Assembly: GCA_029263555.1 (NCBI GenBank)
Contig: JAJUFW010000006.1
Coordinates: 1 to 18,961 of the forward strand
From: Alphaproteobacteria bacterium
GTDB lineage: Bacteria; Pseudomonadota; Alphaproteobacteria; DSM-16000; Inquilinaceae
Length of the DNA: 18,961 nt
Direction of reading: 5' to 3'
Position 1 is the first letter of the stretch; every line of letters starts with the position of its first letter. Of this stretch, positions 7,746-14,960 are shown in pieces. The notes below the pieces were generated by a model. The model was not told the DNA's origin, searched no databases, and worked only from the letters and a program-made list of their open reading frames with translations. A program made the translations under genes and the position numbers.

Positions 7746-9866
7746 ATGACTGAACGGACGCATGCCGCGCCGCCCGTTCTTCCGGTCTGGGAGAGACTCG
7801 CCAGGATGGCGGAAGGCGCGTTGTCCCCGTTTCTGGAGGAGAGGGATCGGTGGGCCCTGTGGCTGCCCGTCCTGTCCGGCCTTGGCATCGTGATCTATTT
7901 TGCGCTGGATGCAGAACCCGAAGGGTGGACCGGTCTTGCCGTTTCGGCCCTGTTTGCCGGCATTCTCGTCCTCGCGCGCCGGCCGGCCGGGCTCAGGCCG
8001 ATATTCGTAGCGTTGCTGGCCATGGCAATCGGCTTCGCTGTCGCCCAGTGGCGGACGGCGCGGGTGACGGCGCCCATGTTGGACCGCGAGATCGGCCCAG
8101 TTGCCGTCGAGGGCCGGGTCGTCGGGCAGGACCTCCTGCCGTCTGGCGGTGTGCGGGTTCTGCTGGACAGGCCGATGATCGAGAGGCTGGAGCCGGAGCG
8201 AACGCCGGCACAGGTCCGGGTCCGACTGACGCCGAGCTCGGGGCCCCTGCCGACGGGCGTCCGCATCAGGGTCTTGGCCGTTCTCAACGGTCCGAGCCCC
8301 CCGGCGATACCGGGCGCTTTCGACTTCCGCCGCCATGCTTTTTTTCAGCGCATCGGCGGTGTCGGCTACGCCGTGTCTGCACCCGAAATGCTGCTGCCGG
8401 AGGAATCCGATGCCTTCATGCTGCTACTGGAACGCTGGAGACAGCGGATCGGACAAAGGGTGTACGAGGTTCTCGAGGGCGATGTCGCGGCGATCACTGC
8501 GGCGCTGCTGAACGGTGAGCGGGGCGCCATCAGCGAGGAGACTAACGCCGCGATGCGGGACAGCGGGCTTGCCCATCTTCTCAGCATTTCCGGTCTTCAC
8601 ATCGGGCTCGTGGCGACGCTGGTCTTTGGCGGCCTCCGTCTGTTGCTGGCGTTCTCGGAGCGGATCGCGCTCTACTATCCGATCAAGAAGTGGGCCGCTG
8701 TCGTGGCCCTGGCGGTGACCTTCTTCTACACCCTGATGGTCGGCGCGCCGGTACCCACACAGCGCTCCTTCCTGATGACCGGAATCGTGCTGTGCGCGGT
8801 GCTGCTGGACCGCACGGCCATCTCGATGCGCCTAGTCGCCTGGGCAGCGGCGGCCGTGCTGGCGCTGGCCCCGGAAAGCCTGCTCGGCCCGTCCTTTCAG
8901 ATGTCGTTCGCGGCCGTCATCGCCCTGATCGCCTTCTACGAGGCGGGCAGCCGACATATGGCCAGGTGGCGCGAGGGTGCGGGCTGGGGAAGGCTGTTGT
9001 TGCTCTACGGGACGGGCGTGGTGCTGACGACGCTGGTCGCCTCGCTCGCGACGACGCCTTTTGCGGTCTACCATTTCCAGCGGGTGGCGACCTACGGCAT
9101 CGCCGCGAACATGGTGGCCGTGCCGTTGACGTCGTTCTGGATCATGCCCTTGGCGCTGATCTTCTATCTTCTGGCGCCCTTCGGGCTCGACCATGTCGCG
9201 CTGGTGCCGATGGGGTGGGGCGTCGCCGCCGTGATCGAAGTCGCCCGGGTGACGGCTGCCTGGCCCGGTGCCGCCGCGGCCGTTCCGGCAATGCCCGACT
9301 GGGCAATCGCGGCGATAGCTTTCGGCGGGCTGTGGATCTGCCTCTGGCGGCGGAGATGGCGCTGGCTCGGCCTGCTGGGGGTGCTTGCCGGCGTCGTCGG
9401 CGCGGCGTTGCCGACGACACCGGACATCCTGGTCAGTGGCGACGGGAAGCTGATGGCCGTCCGGGGGACAGAAGGCGGGCTCGTCATGTCCTCGGCCCGG
9501 ACGGGCCGCTTTGCTCAGGGCATATGGCTCGCGCGGAACGGGCAGACGGAGCCCGAGTTCTGGCCGGATGTCGGCAGTTCGGCCGACAACGCCTTCAGTT
9601 GCGATCCGCTCGCCTGCCTCTATCGCCGGGACGGGCGGACGGTGGCGCTGGTCAGGCATCCCGCGGCGTTCGAGGAAGACTGTTTCGGGGTGGATGCGGT
9701 CGTGGCGGCCATTCCGAGTCCCCGGTGGTGCCGCCCGCCCGTGATGATCGACCGCTTCGATCTCTGGCGTTCCGGCGCCCACGCCCTCCATATCGGGCCG
9801 ACGGGAATTCGTGTCGAAAGCGTCGCCGGTGAGGTCGGCGACCGTCCGTGGAGCCTGAAGCGATAG
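7746..9866 (+). CDS. comEC: ComEC/Rec2-family DNA uptake membrane protein
   Basis: ComEC/Rec2 proteins form the inner-membrane channel that brings single-stranded DNA into the cytoplasm during natural transformation. The 706 residues show two early membrane segments (about 36-54 and 62-100), a soluble DUF4131/OB-like region (about 115-210), and the polytopic Competence domain (about 245-535). The last contains NGERGAI at 256-262, HLLSISGLHIGLVA at 277-290, GPSFQMSFAAV at 381-391 and SLATTPFAVYHFQR at 433-446. After the last helix (about 540-555), residues 560-706 occupy the place of the metallo-beta-lactamase-like domain, but no HxHxDH motif is present; instead there are four cysteines (SCDPLAC, EDC, RWC). 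ATG 7746 has GGCGGGA just upstream. The gene is divergent from gltX and ends 16 bases from the lexA stop. Confidence 0.92.
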   Translation: MTERTHAAPPVLPVWERLARMAEGALSPFLEERDRWALWLPVLSGLGIVIYFALDAEPEGWTGLAVSALFAGILVLARRPAGLRPIFVALLAMAIGFAVAQWRTARVTAPMLDREIGPVAVEGRVVGQDLLPSGGVRVLLDRPMIERLEPERTPAQVRVRLTPSSGPLPTGVRIRVLAVLNGPSPPAIPGAFDFRRHAFFQRIGGVGYAVSAPEMLLPEESDAFMLLLERWRQRIGQRVYEVLEGDVAAITAALLNGERGAISEETNAAMRDSGLAHLLSISGLHIGLVATLVFGGLRLLLAFSERIALYYPIKKWAAVVALAVTFFYTLMVGAPVPTQRSFLMTGIVLCAVLLDRTAISMRLVAWAAAAVLALAPESLLGPSFQMSFAAVIALIAFYEAGSRHMARWREGAGWGRLLLLYGTGVVLTTLVASLATTPFAVYHFQRVATYGIAANMVAVPLTSFWIMPLALIFYLLAPFGLDHVALVPMGWGVAAVIEVARVTAAWPGAAAAVPAMPDWAIAAIAFGGLWICLWRRRWRWLGLLGVLAGVVGAALPTTPDILVSGDGKLMAVRGTEGGLVMSSARTGRFAQGIWLARNGQTEPEFWPDVGSSADNAFSCDPLACLYRRDGRTVALVRHPAAFEEDCFGVDAVVAAIPSPRWCRPPVMIDRFDLWRSGAHALHIGPTGIRVESVAGEVGDRPWSLKR

Positions 9867-9882
9867 TCCTTCGCTGGAAGCC

Positions 9883-10611
9883 TCAGTTATAGCGCCGGAT
9901 GAGGCCGACCAGCCGGCCCTGCACCTGAACCCGGTCGGGGCCGAAGATCCGCGTTTCGTAGGCGGCGTTGGCGGGTTCGAGCGCGACCGTGTTGCCCTTC
10001 TTGCGAAGTCGCTTCAGCGTGACCTCGGCATTGTCGATGAGGGCGACGACGATGGTGCCGTTCTCCGCCGTATCGCATCTCCGGATCAGGATCGTGTCGC
10101 CGTCGAGAATCCCAGCCTCGATCATGCTGTCGCCGTCGACCTCGAGCGCATAATGCTCGCCCATGCCCAGCAGGTTGGCCGGGACCTCGGTAAAAGTGGA
10201 GTGATCCCTCAGCGCCTCGATCGGGGTGCCTGCGGCGATCCGGCCGTAAAGCGGCAACTGCACGGTTTCCGTTCCCACATTGTCCGCCGCGGGCGTGGGA
10301 CGGCCGGGCAGCGCGAAGTTGCCCTGGATCACATTGGGCCGGAAAGGGGACGCCTCCGGCCGGGCGCCCGACGCGGGAGCAGAGGTGGCCAGCACGCCGT
10401 CGGGCAGACGGACGACTTCCAGTGCCCGCGCCCGGTGGGGCAGGCGCCGGATGAATCCCCGCTCCTCGAGCCCGGTGATGAGACGGTGGATGCCGGACTT
10501 GGACTTGAGGTTCAGCGCGTCCTTCATCTCGTCGAACGAGGGAGAGACACCCCCCTCGCAGAGGCGGCGATGAATAAAGAGCAGGAGCTCCTGTTGCTTC
10601 CGAGTAAGCAT
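9883..10611 (-). CDS. lexA: LexA SOS repressor, self-cleaving
   Basis: LexA represses DNA-damage genes and is inactivated when RecA filaments trigger its self-cleavage. The 242 residues are longer than E. coli LexA (202), typical of alphaproteobacterial forms with a longer linker. Residues 1-70 form the winged helix-turn-helix (SPSFDEMKDALNLKSKSG region at 23-40). A linker of about 45 residues follows. The peptidase domain has the Ala127-Gly128 cleavage bond in GRIAAGTP, catalytic Ser162 in VDGDSMIEAGI and Lys200 in EVTLKRL. GAGG (plus-strand CCTC, 10617-10620) stands 5 bases before ATG 10611. The promoter carries two GTTC-N7-GTTC-type operators, so autorepression is expected. The gene is convergent with comEC and lies downstream of moeA on the same strand. 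Confidence 0.97.
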   Translation of the reverse strand: MLTRKQQELLLFIHRRLCEGGVSPSFDEMKDALNLKSKSGIHRLITGLEERGFIRRLPHRARALEVVRLPDGVLATSAPASGARPEASPFRPNVIQGNFALPGRPTPAADNVGTETVQLPLYGRIAAGTPIEALRDHSTFTEVPANLLGMGEHYALEVDGDSMIEAGILDGDTILIRRCDTAENGTIVVALIDNAEVTLKRLRKKGNTVALEPANAAYETRIFGPDRVQVQGRLVGLIRRYN

Positions 10612-10659
10612 CCGAACCTCGATCGTTGCGGACGTCTCACCGCGCCCGAATCTTTCAGC

Positions 10660-10688
10660 AGAATAGCTAGAACAAAACCTAAACGCAA
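10660..10688 (-). promoter_or_regulatory. Predicted lexA promoter
   Basis: On the minus strand TTGCGT (plus 10688-10683) and TATTCT (plus 10665-10660) are exactly 17 bases apart. The -35 matches the consensus at 4 of 6 and the -10 at 4 of 6; the -10 hexamer is identical to the one predicted for gltA. Transcription would begin near 10653, giving a leader of about 42 bases. The second LexA operator lies in the spacer between the two hexamers. Confidence 0.65.
10670..10684. promoter_or_regulatory. Second, one-mismatch LexA operator in the lexA promoter spacer
   Basis: The plus strand reads GAAC, seven bases, AAAC (on the minus strand GTTT-N7-GTTC), one mismatch from the alphaproteobacterial SOS box. 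It lies between the predicted -35 and -10 and is centred 25 bases from the perfect box, so bound LexA would block RNA polymerase directly. The call depends on its position as much as on its sequence. Confidence 0.55.
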
Positions 10689-10694
10689 GATTCT

Positions 10695-10709
10695 GTTCTA
10701 CTTTAGTTC
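10695..10709. promoter_or_regulatory. Perfect alphaproteobacterial SOS box (LexA operator)
   Basis: GTTC at 10695-10698 and GTTC at 10706-10709, separated by exactly seven bases, give the direct-repeat LexA box GTTC-N7-GTTC known from Rhodobacter and Caulobacter. It stands just upstream of the predicted lexA -35 and only 6 bases beyond the moeA stop, between moeA and lexA. E. coli-type CTGT-N8-ACAG boxes were not seen here. Confidence 0.85.
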
Positions 10710-10715
10710 CGCATC

Positions 10716-11930
10716 TCAGATGCCGATCATACCGGATGGAAAGGTGACGATCGGGACTTGTTCTCCGGCCCGGGCAGGAGGGGCGTGGGGAGGCCGGACC
10801 AGGAGACAGTCGGCTTGGGCGAGCAGGGACATCATCGAGCTGTCCTGCCGTTGGAACGGGGTGGCCACGGGAAGCCCGCCGCCGACGGCGGGGGCCAGGG
10901 CGCTGCGCAGATAGTCCTGACGCCGGTCGTTCGCGGGAAGATCGCGCCCAAGAACGGCGGTCGATGTGTCCGACCGGTCGGGGAGACCGGCGAGAGTGTG
11001 CAGGATCGGGCGCGCGAACAGAAGGGCGCCGACCATGGTCGATACCGGATTTCCCGGCAGACCCAGCAGCGGCGTCTCGCCCAGGCGGCCGAACATCAGC
11101 GGCTTGCCGGGGCGCATGGCGATCTTCCAGAAGTCGAGCTCGAGCCCGCGCGTGCCGAGAGCGTCCCGGATCAGGTCGTGCTCGCCAACCGAGGCGCCGC
11201 CGGTCGTGATCAGGAGATCAGCGCCACGGGCGGCATCGGCGACGGAGGCAAGCGCGACCGGGTCGTCCCGGACGACGCCCAGATTGATCGGAATGCCGCC
11301 GCAGGCAAGTACGAGCGCGGCGAGCGCGGGGCCGTTGGAACTGACGATCTGACTGGGCCCGATCGGCTCGCCGGGCATGACGATCTCGTCGCCGGTCGAC
11401 AGGATGGCGACCCGGGGCCGGCGCCGGACCGAGAGCCACGGCACGTTCATGGCGGCCGCCAGGCCGATATCCCGCGCGGTGAGCAGGCGCCCTGCCTTCA
11501 GCAGCACGTCACCTTCCCGGAAATCGAGGCCCGCGGGGCGGACGTAGCGGCCGGCAGGCACCGGCTCGGCGACCCTCACCATGGTTCCGTCCGCGACGGC
11601 GTCTTCCTGGATCACGATGGCGTCGGCCTCTGCGGGCAGCGGCGCACCGGTAAAGATCCGGACGCATTCTCCGGGACCGAGCGGCCGGTCGAAACGCCCG
11701 CCTGCCGGCACCTCGCCGACCCGTCGCAGGTCGACCGGGGCCGACGCGACGTCCGCCGACCGAACGGCATAGCCGTCCATGGCCGAAACGGCGGCCCAGG
11801 GTTGGGAAAGCCGGGCCCTCACATCTAAGGCGAGTACGCGCCCCAAAGCATCGGTCAGGCTCACGGTTTCGGCGGGAAGGGGCGCGAACGCCGCCAGCAT
11901 TCGCTGGCGCGCTTCCTCTACCGGAATCAC
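10716..11930 (-). CDS. moeA: Molybdopterin molybdenumtransferase MoeA
   Basis: MoeA inserts molybdenum into adenylylated molybdopterin to finish the molybdenum cofactor. The 404 residues match the usual length. Motifs in order are AMDGYAV at 50-56, FTGAPLPAEADAIV at 93-106 (Glu101 where Gly is commoner), ILSTGDEIV at 177-184, ITTGGASVGEHD at 241-252, MRPGKP at 272-277 and LPGNPVS at 291-297, then the C-terminal domain IV. The start is GTG 11930, overlapping the moaC stop as GTGA, so translation is probably coupled. It ends 6 bases before the SOS box upstream of lexA; no intrinsic terminator is visible, so read-through of the trp-moa transcript into lexA is possible. Confidence 0.95.
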   Translation of the reverse strand: MIPVEEARQRMLAAFAPLPAETVSLTDALGRVLALDVRARLSQPWAAVSAMDGYAVRSADVASAPVDLRRVGEVPAGGRFDRPLGPGECVRIFTGAPLPAEADAIVIQEDAVADGTMVRVAEPVPAGRYVRPAGLDFREGDVLLKAGRLLTARDIGLAAAMNVPWLSVRRRPRVAILSTGDEIVMPGEPIGPSQIVSSNGPALAALVLACGGIPINLGVVRDDPVALASVADAARGADLLITTGGASVGEHDLIRDALGTRGLELDFWKIAMRPGKPLMFGRLGETPLLGLPGNPVSTMVGALLFARPILHTLAGLPDRSDTSTAVLGRDLPANDRRQDYLRSALAPAVGGGLPVATPFQRQDSSMMSLLAQADCLLVRPPHAPPARAGEQVPIVTFPSGMIGI

Positions 11931-12409
11931 AGGTCGGCCTCGTAAGTTCCTGATTTGCCGCCGGATTTATGAAGCAGCCGGACATCGGTGATGGTGATGC
12001 CGCGATCGACCGCCTTGCACATGTCGTAGACGGTCAGACCGGCCACTGCGGCGGCGGTCAGGGCCTCCATCTCCACGCCCGTCCGCCCCTTCAGCTTGGC
12101 CGTCGCCGTGACGACGACCGCCGACCGTTCCTCGTCGCATTCCAGGTCGACGGTCACCGAGGTGAGGGCGAGAGGATGGCAGAGCGGGATCAGGTCGGAC
12201 GTCTTCTTGGCGCCCATAATGCCGGCAAGCCGCGCGACGCCGAGAACGTCGCCCTTCTTCGCGCCGCCGGTCCGGATCATCTCGAGCGTTTCACGCTTCA
12301 TGCGGACGAGACAGCCGGCCACGGCCTTCCGCTCGGTCTCGTCCTTGGCCGAGACGTCGACCATATGCGCCCGCCCGCCGGCGTCGAAATGCGTGAAGTC
12401 CTGGGTCAT
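11927..12409 (-). CDS. moaC: Cyclic pyranopterin monophosphate synthase MoaC
   Basis: MoaC converts 3',8-cyclo-7,8-dihydro-GTP, made by MoaA, into cyclic pyranopterin monophosphate, the first stable intermediate of molybdenum cofactor synthesis. The 160 residues match E. coli MoaC (161). KKGDVLGVARLAGIMGAKKT at 51-70, PLCHPL with His78, GVEMEAL at 111-117 and YDMCKA with Asp129 and Lys132 (E. coli Asp128 and Lys131) complete the active site. The frame is open further upstream, but ATG 12409 is chosen because the family N-terminus starts here and it forms an ATGA overlap with the trpC stop. moaA is not in the window. Confidence 0.96.
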   Translation of the reverse strand: MTQDFTHFDAGGRAHMVDVSAKDETERKAVAGCLVRMKRETLEMIRTGGAKKGDVLGVARLAGIMGAKKTSDLIPLCHPLALTSVTVDLECDEERSAVVVTATAKLKGRTGVEMEALTAAAVAGLTVYDMCKAVDRGITITDVRLLHKSGGKSGTYEADL

Positions 12410-13224
12410 TGCGCCGCTGCCGGGGCCGTCTGCGGCAGGCCAAGCAGGGCGCGGGTCGCAGCGGTCACATCCGATTGCCGCATCAGGCTTTCGCCGATGA
12501 GGAAGGTCGTTGCGCCCACGGCAGCCATTCGGCTGAGATCTGCCGGGGTGTAGAGGCCGCTTTCCGCGACGAGGAGCCTGTCGGCCGGCACGCGGCCGGC
12601 CAGCGCCTCGGTCGTGGCGATATCGACCGTCAGCGTCTTCAGATTTCGGTTGTTGATGCCGACGAGGCGCGATTTGAGGCGGAGCGCGCGGTCGAGTTCG
12701 GCCGCATCGTGAACCTCCAGCAGCACATCCATGCCAAGATCCATCGCCGCCGCCTCGAGTTCGGCCGCCTGCGCGTCGTCGAGCGCCGCCAGGATCAGCA
12801 GCACGCAATCCGCGCCGAGCGCCCGGGCTTCGACGATCTGATAGGGGTCGATCATGAAGTCCTTGCGCAACACGGGAAGGTCGACCGCCTCTCGCGCCTG
12901 GACGAGGTACCGGTCATCCCCCTGGAAATAGGGGATGTCGGTCAGTACGGAAAGGCACGTCGCTCCCCCGGCCTTGTAGGCACGGGCCAGGGCAGGGGGA
13001 TCGAAATCCGGCCGGATCAGGCCCTTCGACGGGGATGCCTTCTTGATCTCGGCGATCAGGCCGTACCGGCCGGCACTCCGGGCGCCTTCCAGGGCCTTCA
13101 GGAAGCCGCGCGGCGGAGGGGCCTCCGACGCGATCCGACTGAGATCGGCTTCGGGACGCTCTGCCTTCCGGCCGGCGACATGGTCGCGCTTATCTGCGCA
13201 GATCTTGGCCAGAACGTCGCTCAC
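12406..13224 (-). CDS. trpC: Indole-3-glycerol-phosphate synthase TrpC
   Basis: TrpC closes the indole ring, converting carboxyphenylamino-deoxyribulose phosphate to indole-3-glycerol phosphate. The 272 residues form a single-domain TIM barrel, not the TrpC-TrpF fusion of E. coli. Signature strands are LIAEIKKASPSKG at 56-68 (Glu59, Lys61), VLRKDFMID at 118-126 (Lys121), LLEVHD at 168-173 (Glu170), GINNRNL at 189-195 and VAESGL at 219-224. The C-terminal tail is alanine-rich. The start is GTG 13224, overlapping the trpD stop as GTGA, and its own stop overlaps the moaC ATG. trpF, trpB and trpA are absent from the window and must lie elsewhere. Confidence 0.97.
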   Translation of the reverse strand: MSDVLAKICADKRDHVAGRKAERPEADLSRIASEAPPPRGFLKALEGARSAGRYGLIAEIKKASPSKGLIRPDFDPPALARAYKAGGATCLSVLTDIPYFQGDDRYLVQAREAVDLPVLRKDFMIDPYQIVEARALGADCVLLILAALDDAQAAELEAAAMDLGMDVLLEVHDAAELDRALRLKSRLVGINNRNLKTLTVDIATTEALAGRVPADRLLVAESGLYTPADLSRMAAVGATTFLIGESLMRQSDVTAATRALLGLPQTAPAAAQ

Positions 13225-14273
13225 GCTTGGACTTCCTCCGCCGGGAGTGGAGTGTTGGTGATCTCCACGAGTCGGCCGAGCACCCGGGCGGCGGCGCCGC
13301 TGTCGATCATCTCCGCCGCCATCTCCGCCCCGGCCCGCAGGTCGTTCGCCTTCCCGGCCACGATCAGGGCCGCCGCCGCGTTCATCAGGACGATGTCGCG
13401 ATACGGCCCCTTGGCGCCCGCAAGAAGGTCCCGAAGGGCCTTGGCATTCGCCTCGGCGTCGCCGCCCTTGAGCTGATCGGGCCGCGCCGTCGGCAATCCG
13501 GCATCCTCGGGCGTGATCTCGAAGGTGCGGACCTTGCCGGACTCCAGGGCGGCGACCTTTGTCGGTCCGGTTGTGGTGATCTCGTCAAGGCCGTCGAGGC
13601 CGTGGATGACCCACGCCCGGTCGGTGCCCAGCTTGCCCAGGACCGTCGCCAGCGGTTCGACCCATTCGGGGGCGAAGACGCCCAGGAGCTGCCGCTTCGC
13701 CTCAGCCGGGTTGGCCAGGGGACCCAGCAGATTGAAGATGGTCCGCGTACCGAGTTCTACGCGGGTCGGTCCGACATGGCGCATCGCGCTGTGATGCCGG
13801 GTGGCCATCAGGAAGCAGACATTCGCCTCCCACAGCGCCCGGCGGACCAGGCTGATGTCGGCATCGATATCGACACCGAGCGCGGTCAGGACGTCGGCGG
13901 CCCCCGATTTGCTCGACACGGCACGGTTGCCGTGCTTGGCCACGGGCACGCCTGCGGCCGCGAGAACGAAGGAGACGGCGGTCGAAATGTTGTAGGTGCC
14001 AGAGGTGTCGCCGCCGGTGCCGCAGACGTCAATGGCGCCGGGCGGCGCGTCGATCTTGAGCGCCTTGGAGCGCATGATTCGGGCGGCGCCCGTGATCTCG
14101 TCCACCGTCTCGCCGCGCAGGCGCATGGCCATGAGGAAGGCGCCGATCTGGGACGGCGTGGCTTCGCCCGACATGATCACGTCGAACGCCTGCACGGCAT
14201 CGTCTTCGGCGAGCGTCTCGCCCCGGGCGAGGCGGGCGATATAGGGTTTGAGTCGGGTTTGAGCGGGGTTCAT
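13221..14273 (-). CDS. trpD: Anthranilate phosphoribosyltransferase TrpD
   Basis: TrpD transfers the phosphoribosyl group of PRPP to anthranilate, the second step from chorismate to tryptophan. The 350 residues match the stand-alone enzyme, not a TrpG-TrpD fusion. Residues 1-70 form the helical domain. The PRPP/metal site shows VCGTGGD at 83-89, NISTA at 95-99 and the long anthranilate-binding block starting KHGNRAVSSKSG at 113. NLLGPLANPA and WVIHGLDGLDEIT follow in order. ATG 14273 overlaps the trpG stop as ATGA, and the 3' end overlaps trpC by 4 bases, consistent with tight translational coupling through the operon. Confidence 0.97.
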   Translation of the reverse strand: MNPAQTRLKPYIARLARGETLAEDDAVQAFDVIMSGEATPSQIGAFLMAMRLRGETVDEITGAARIMRSKALKIDAPPGAIDVCGTGGDTSGTYNISTAVSFVLAAAGVPVAKHGNRAVSSKSGAADVLTALGVDIDADISLVRRALWEANVCFLMATRHHSAMRHVGPTRVELGTRTIFNLLGPLANPAEAKRQLLGVFAPEWVEPLATVLGKLGTDRAWVIHGLDGLDEITTTGPTKVAALESGKVRTFEITPEDAGLPTARPDQLKGGDAEANAKALRDLLAGAKGPYRDIVLMNAAAALIVAGKANDLRAGAEMAAEMIDSGAAARVLGRLVEITNTPLPAEEVQA

Positions 14274-14854
14274 GCTGCCACCCGGCGGTCGACGATCGAG
14301 AGAAAATTGCCGAGCAGGCGATGGCCCTGCTCCGAGGCGATGCTTTCGGGGTGGAACTGGACGCCGTGGATCGCCATCGTCCGATGCCGCAAACCCATGA
14401 TCAGGCCGTCATCGGTCTCCGCCGTCACCTCCAGACAGTCGGGCAGGCTGGAACGTTCGACGACCCGGGAGTGATAGCGGGTGACGTTGAGCGGCGAGGG
14501 CAGGCCGCTCATTACGCCCTGCCCGGTATGGGCTATAGCGCTGATCTTGCCGTGCATGGGTGCGCCGGCCCTGACCACCCGCCCGCCGAAGGCCTGGCCG
14601 ATCGCCTGGTGGCCCAGGCAGACGCCCAGCAGCGGCACGCGGCCGGCGGCCTTCGAGATCAACTCCAGGCAGATCCCGGCGCGGTCGGGATCGCAAGGAC
14701 CGGGAGAGATGACGATCCCGTCCGGTTCCATGGCCAGCGCTTCGTCGGCCGTCAGCGCGTCGTTGCGCTTCACGACAGTCTCGGCACCCAGCTCTCCCAG
14801 ATAGTGGACGAGATTGTAGGTGAAGCTGTCGTAGTTATCGATCAGCAGCAGCAT
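14270..14854 (-). CDS. trpG: Anthranilate synthase glutamine amidotransferase subunit TrpG
   Basis: TrpG releases ammonia from glutamine and passes it to TrpE for anthranilate synthesis. It is a class I glutamine amidotransferase of 194 residues with N-terminal LLLIDNYDSFTYNL, oxyanion region VISPGPCDP, nucleophile Cys79 in GVCLGHQ, and His168/Glu170 in VQFHPES. Start choice: AAGGA (plus-strand TCCTT, 14863-14867) is 8 bases before ATG 14854 but only 2 bases before ATG 14860, so 14854 is preferred; the longer form would add two residues (Met-Pro). PabA is the alternative name for this subunit, and in some bacteria one protein serves both folate and tryptophan; the trpDC context favours TrpG. 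It is the first gene of the trpGDC-moaC-moeA unit. Confidence 0.95.
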   Translation of the reverse strand: MLLLIDNYDSFTYNLVHYLGELGAETVVKRNDALTADEALAMEPDGIVISPGPCDPDRAGICLELISKAAGRVPLLGVCLGHQAIGQAFGGRVVRAGAPMHGKISAIAHTGQGVMSGLPSPLNVTRYHSRVVERSSLPDCLEVTAETDDGLIMGLRHRTMAIHGVQFHPESIASEQGHRLLGNFLSIVDRRVAA

Positions 14855-14937
14855 CGGCATCTTCCTTACCGTAGTGCCTCACAGTACCCAGCGCCGTCGG
14901 CGATTTCCAGTGTCGCGCCGGGTGCTGTCAGTCGCTT

Positions 14938-14950
14938 GGCTGCGGCAGCC
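14938..14950. promoter_or_regulatory. Short inverted repeat in the trpG/yibQ-like divergent gap
   Basis: GGCTGC and GCAGCC flank a single G (14938-14950). It lies in the roughly 106-base gap between the divergent trpG and deacetylase starts, 8 bases or fewer before the deacetylase ribosome binding site. As a 13-base near-palindrome it could be a protein-binding site; in GC-rich DNA a chance match is also quite possible. A weak minus-strand promoter candidate in the same gap (TGGAAA, 17 bases, TACTGT) may drive trpG. Confidence 0.25.
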
Positions 14951-14960
14951 CGGGGAGGCT

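Noticed and set aside
7656..8336. N-terminal extension of gltX to give a 699-residue protein
   Set aside because: The added 227 residues are antisense to comEC and unlike any synthetase; the family N-terminus begins at 7655.
12409..13476. Plus-strand frame of 355 codons opposite trpC and trpD
   Set aside because: Runs across the junction of two well-supported genes on the other strand and has only biased composition.
14855..14960. Tryptophan attenuator or leader peptide upstream of trpG
   Set aside because: The minus-strand gap contains no ATG-led short frame with clustered Trp codons and no terminator/antiterminator pair ending in T residues.
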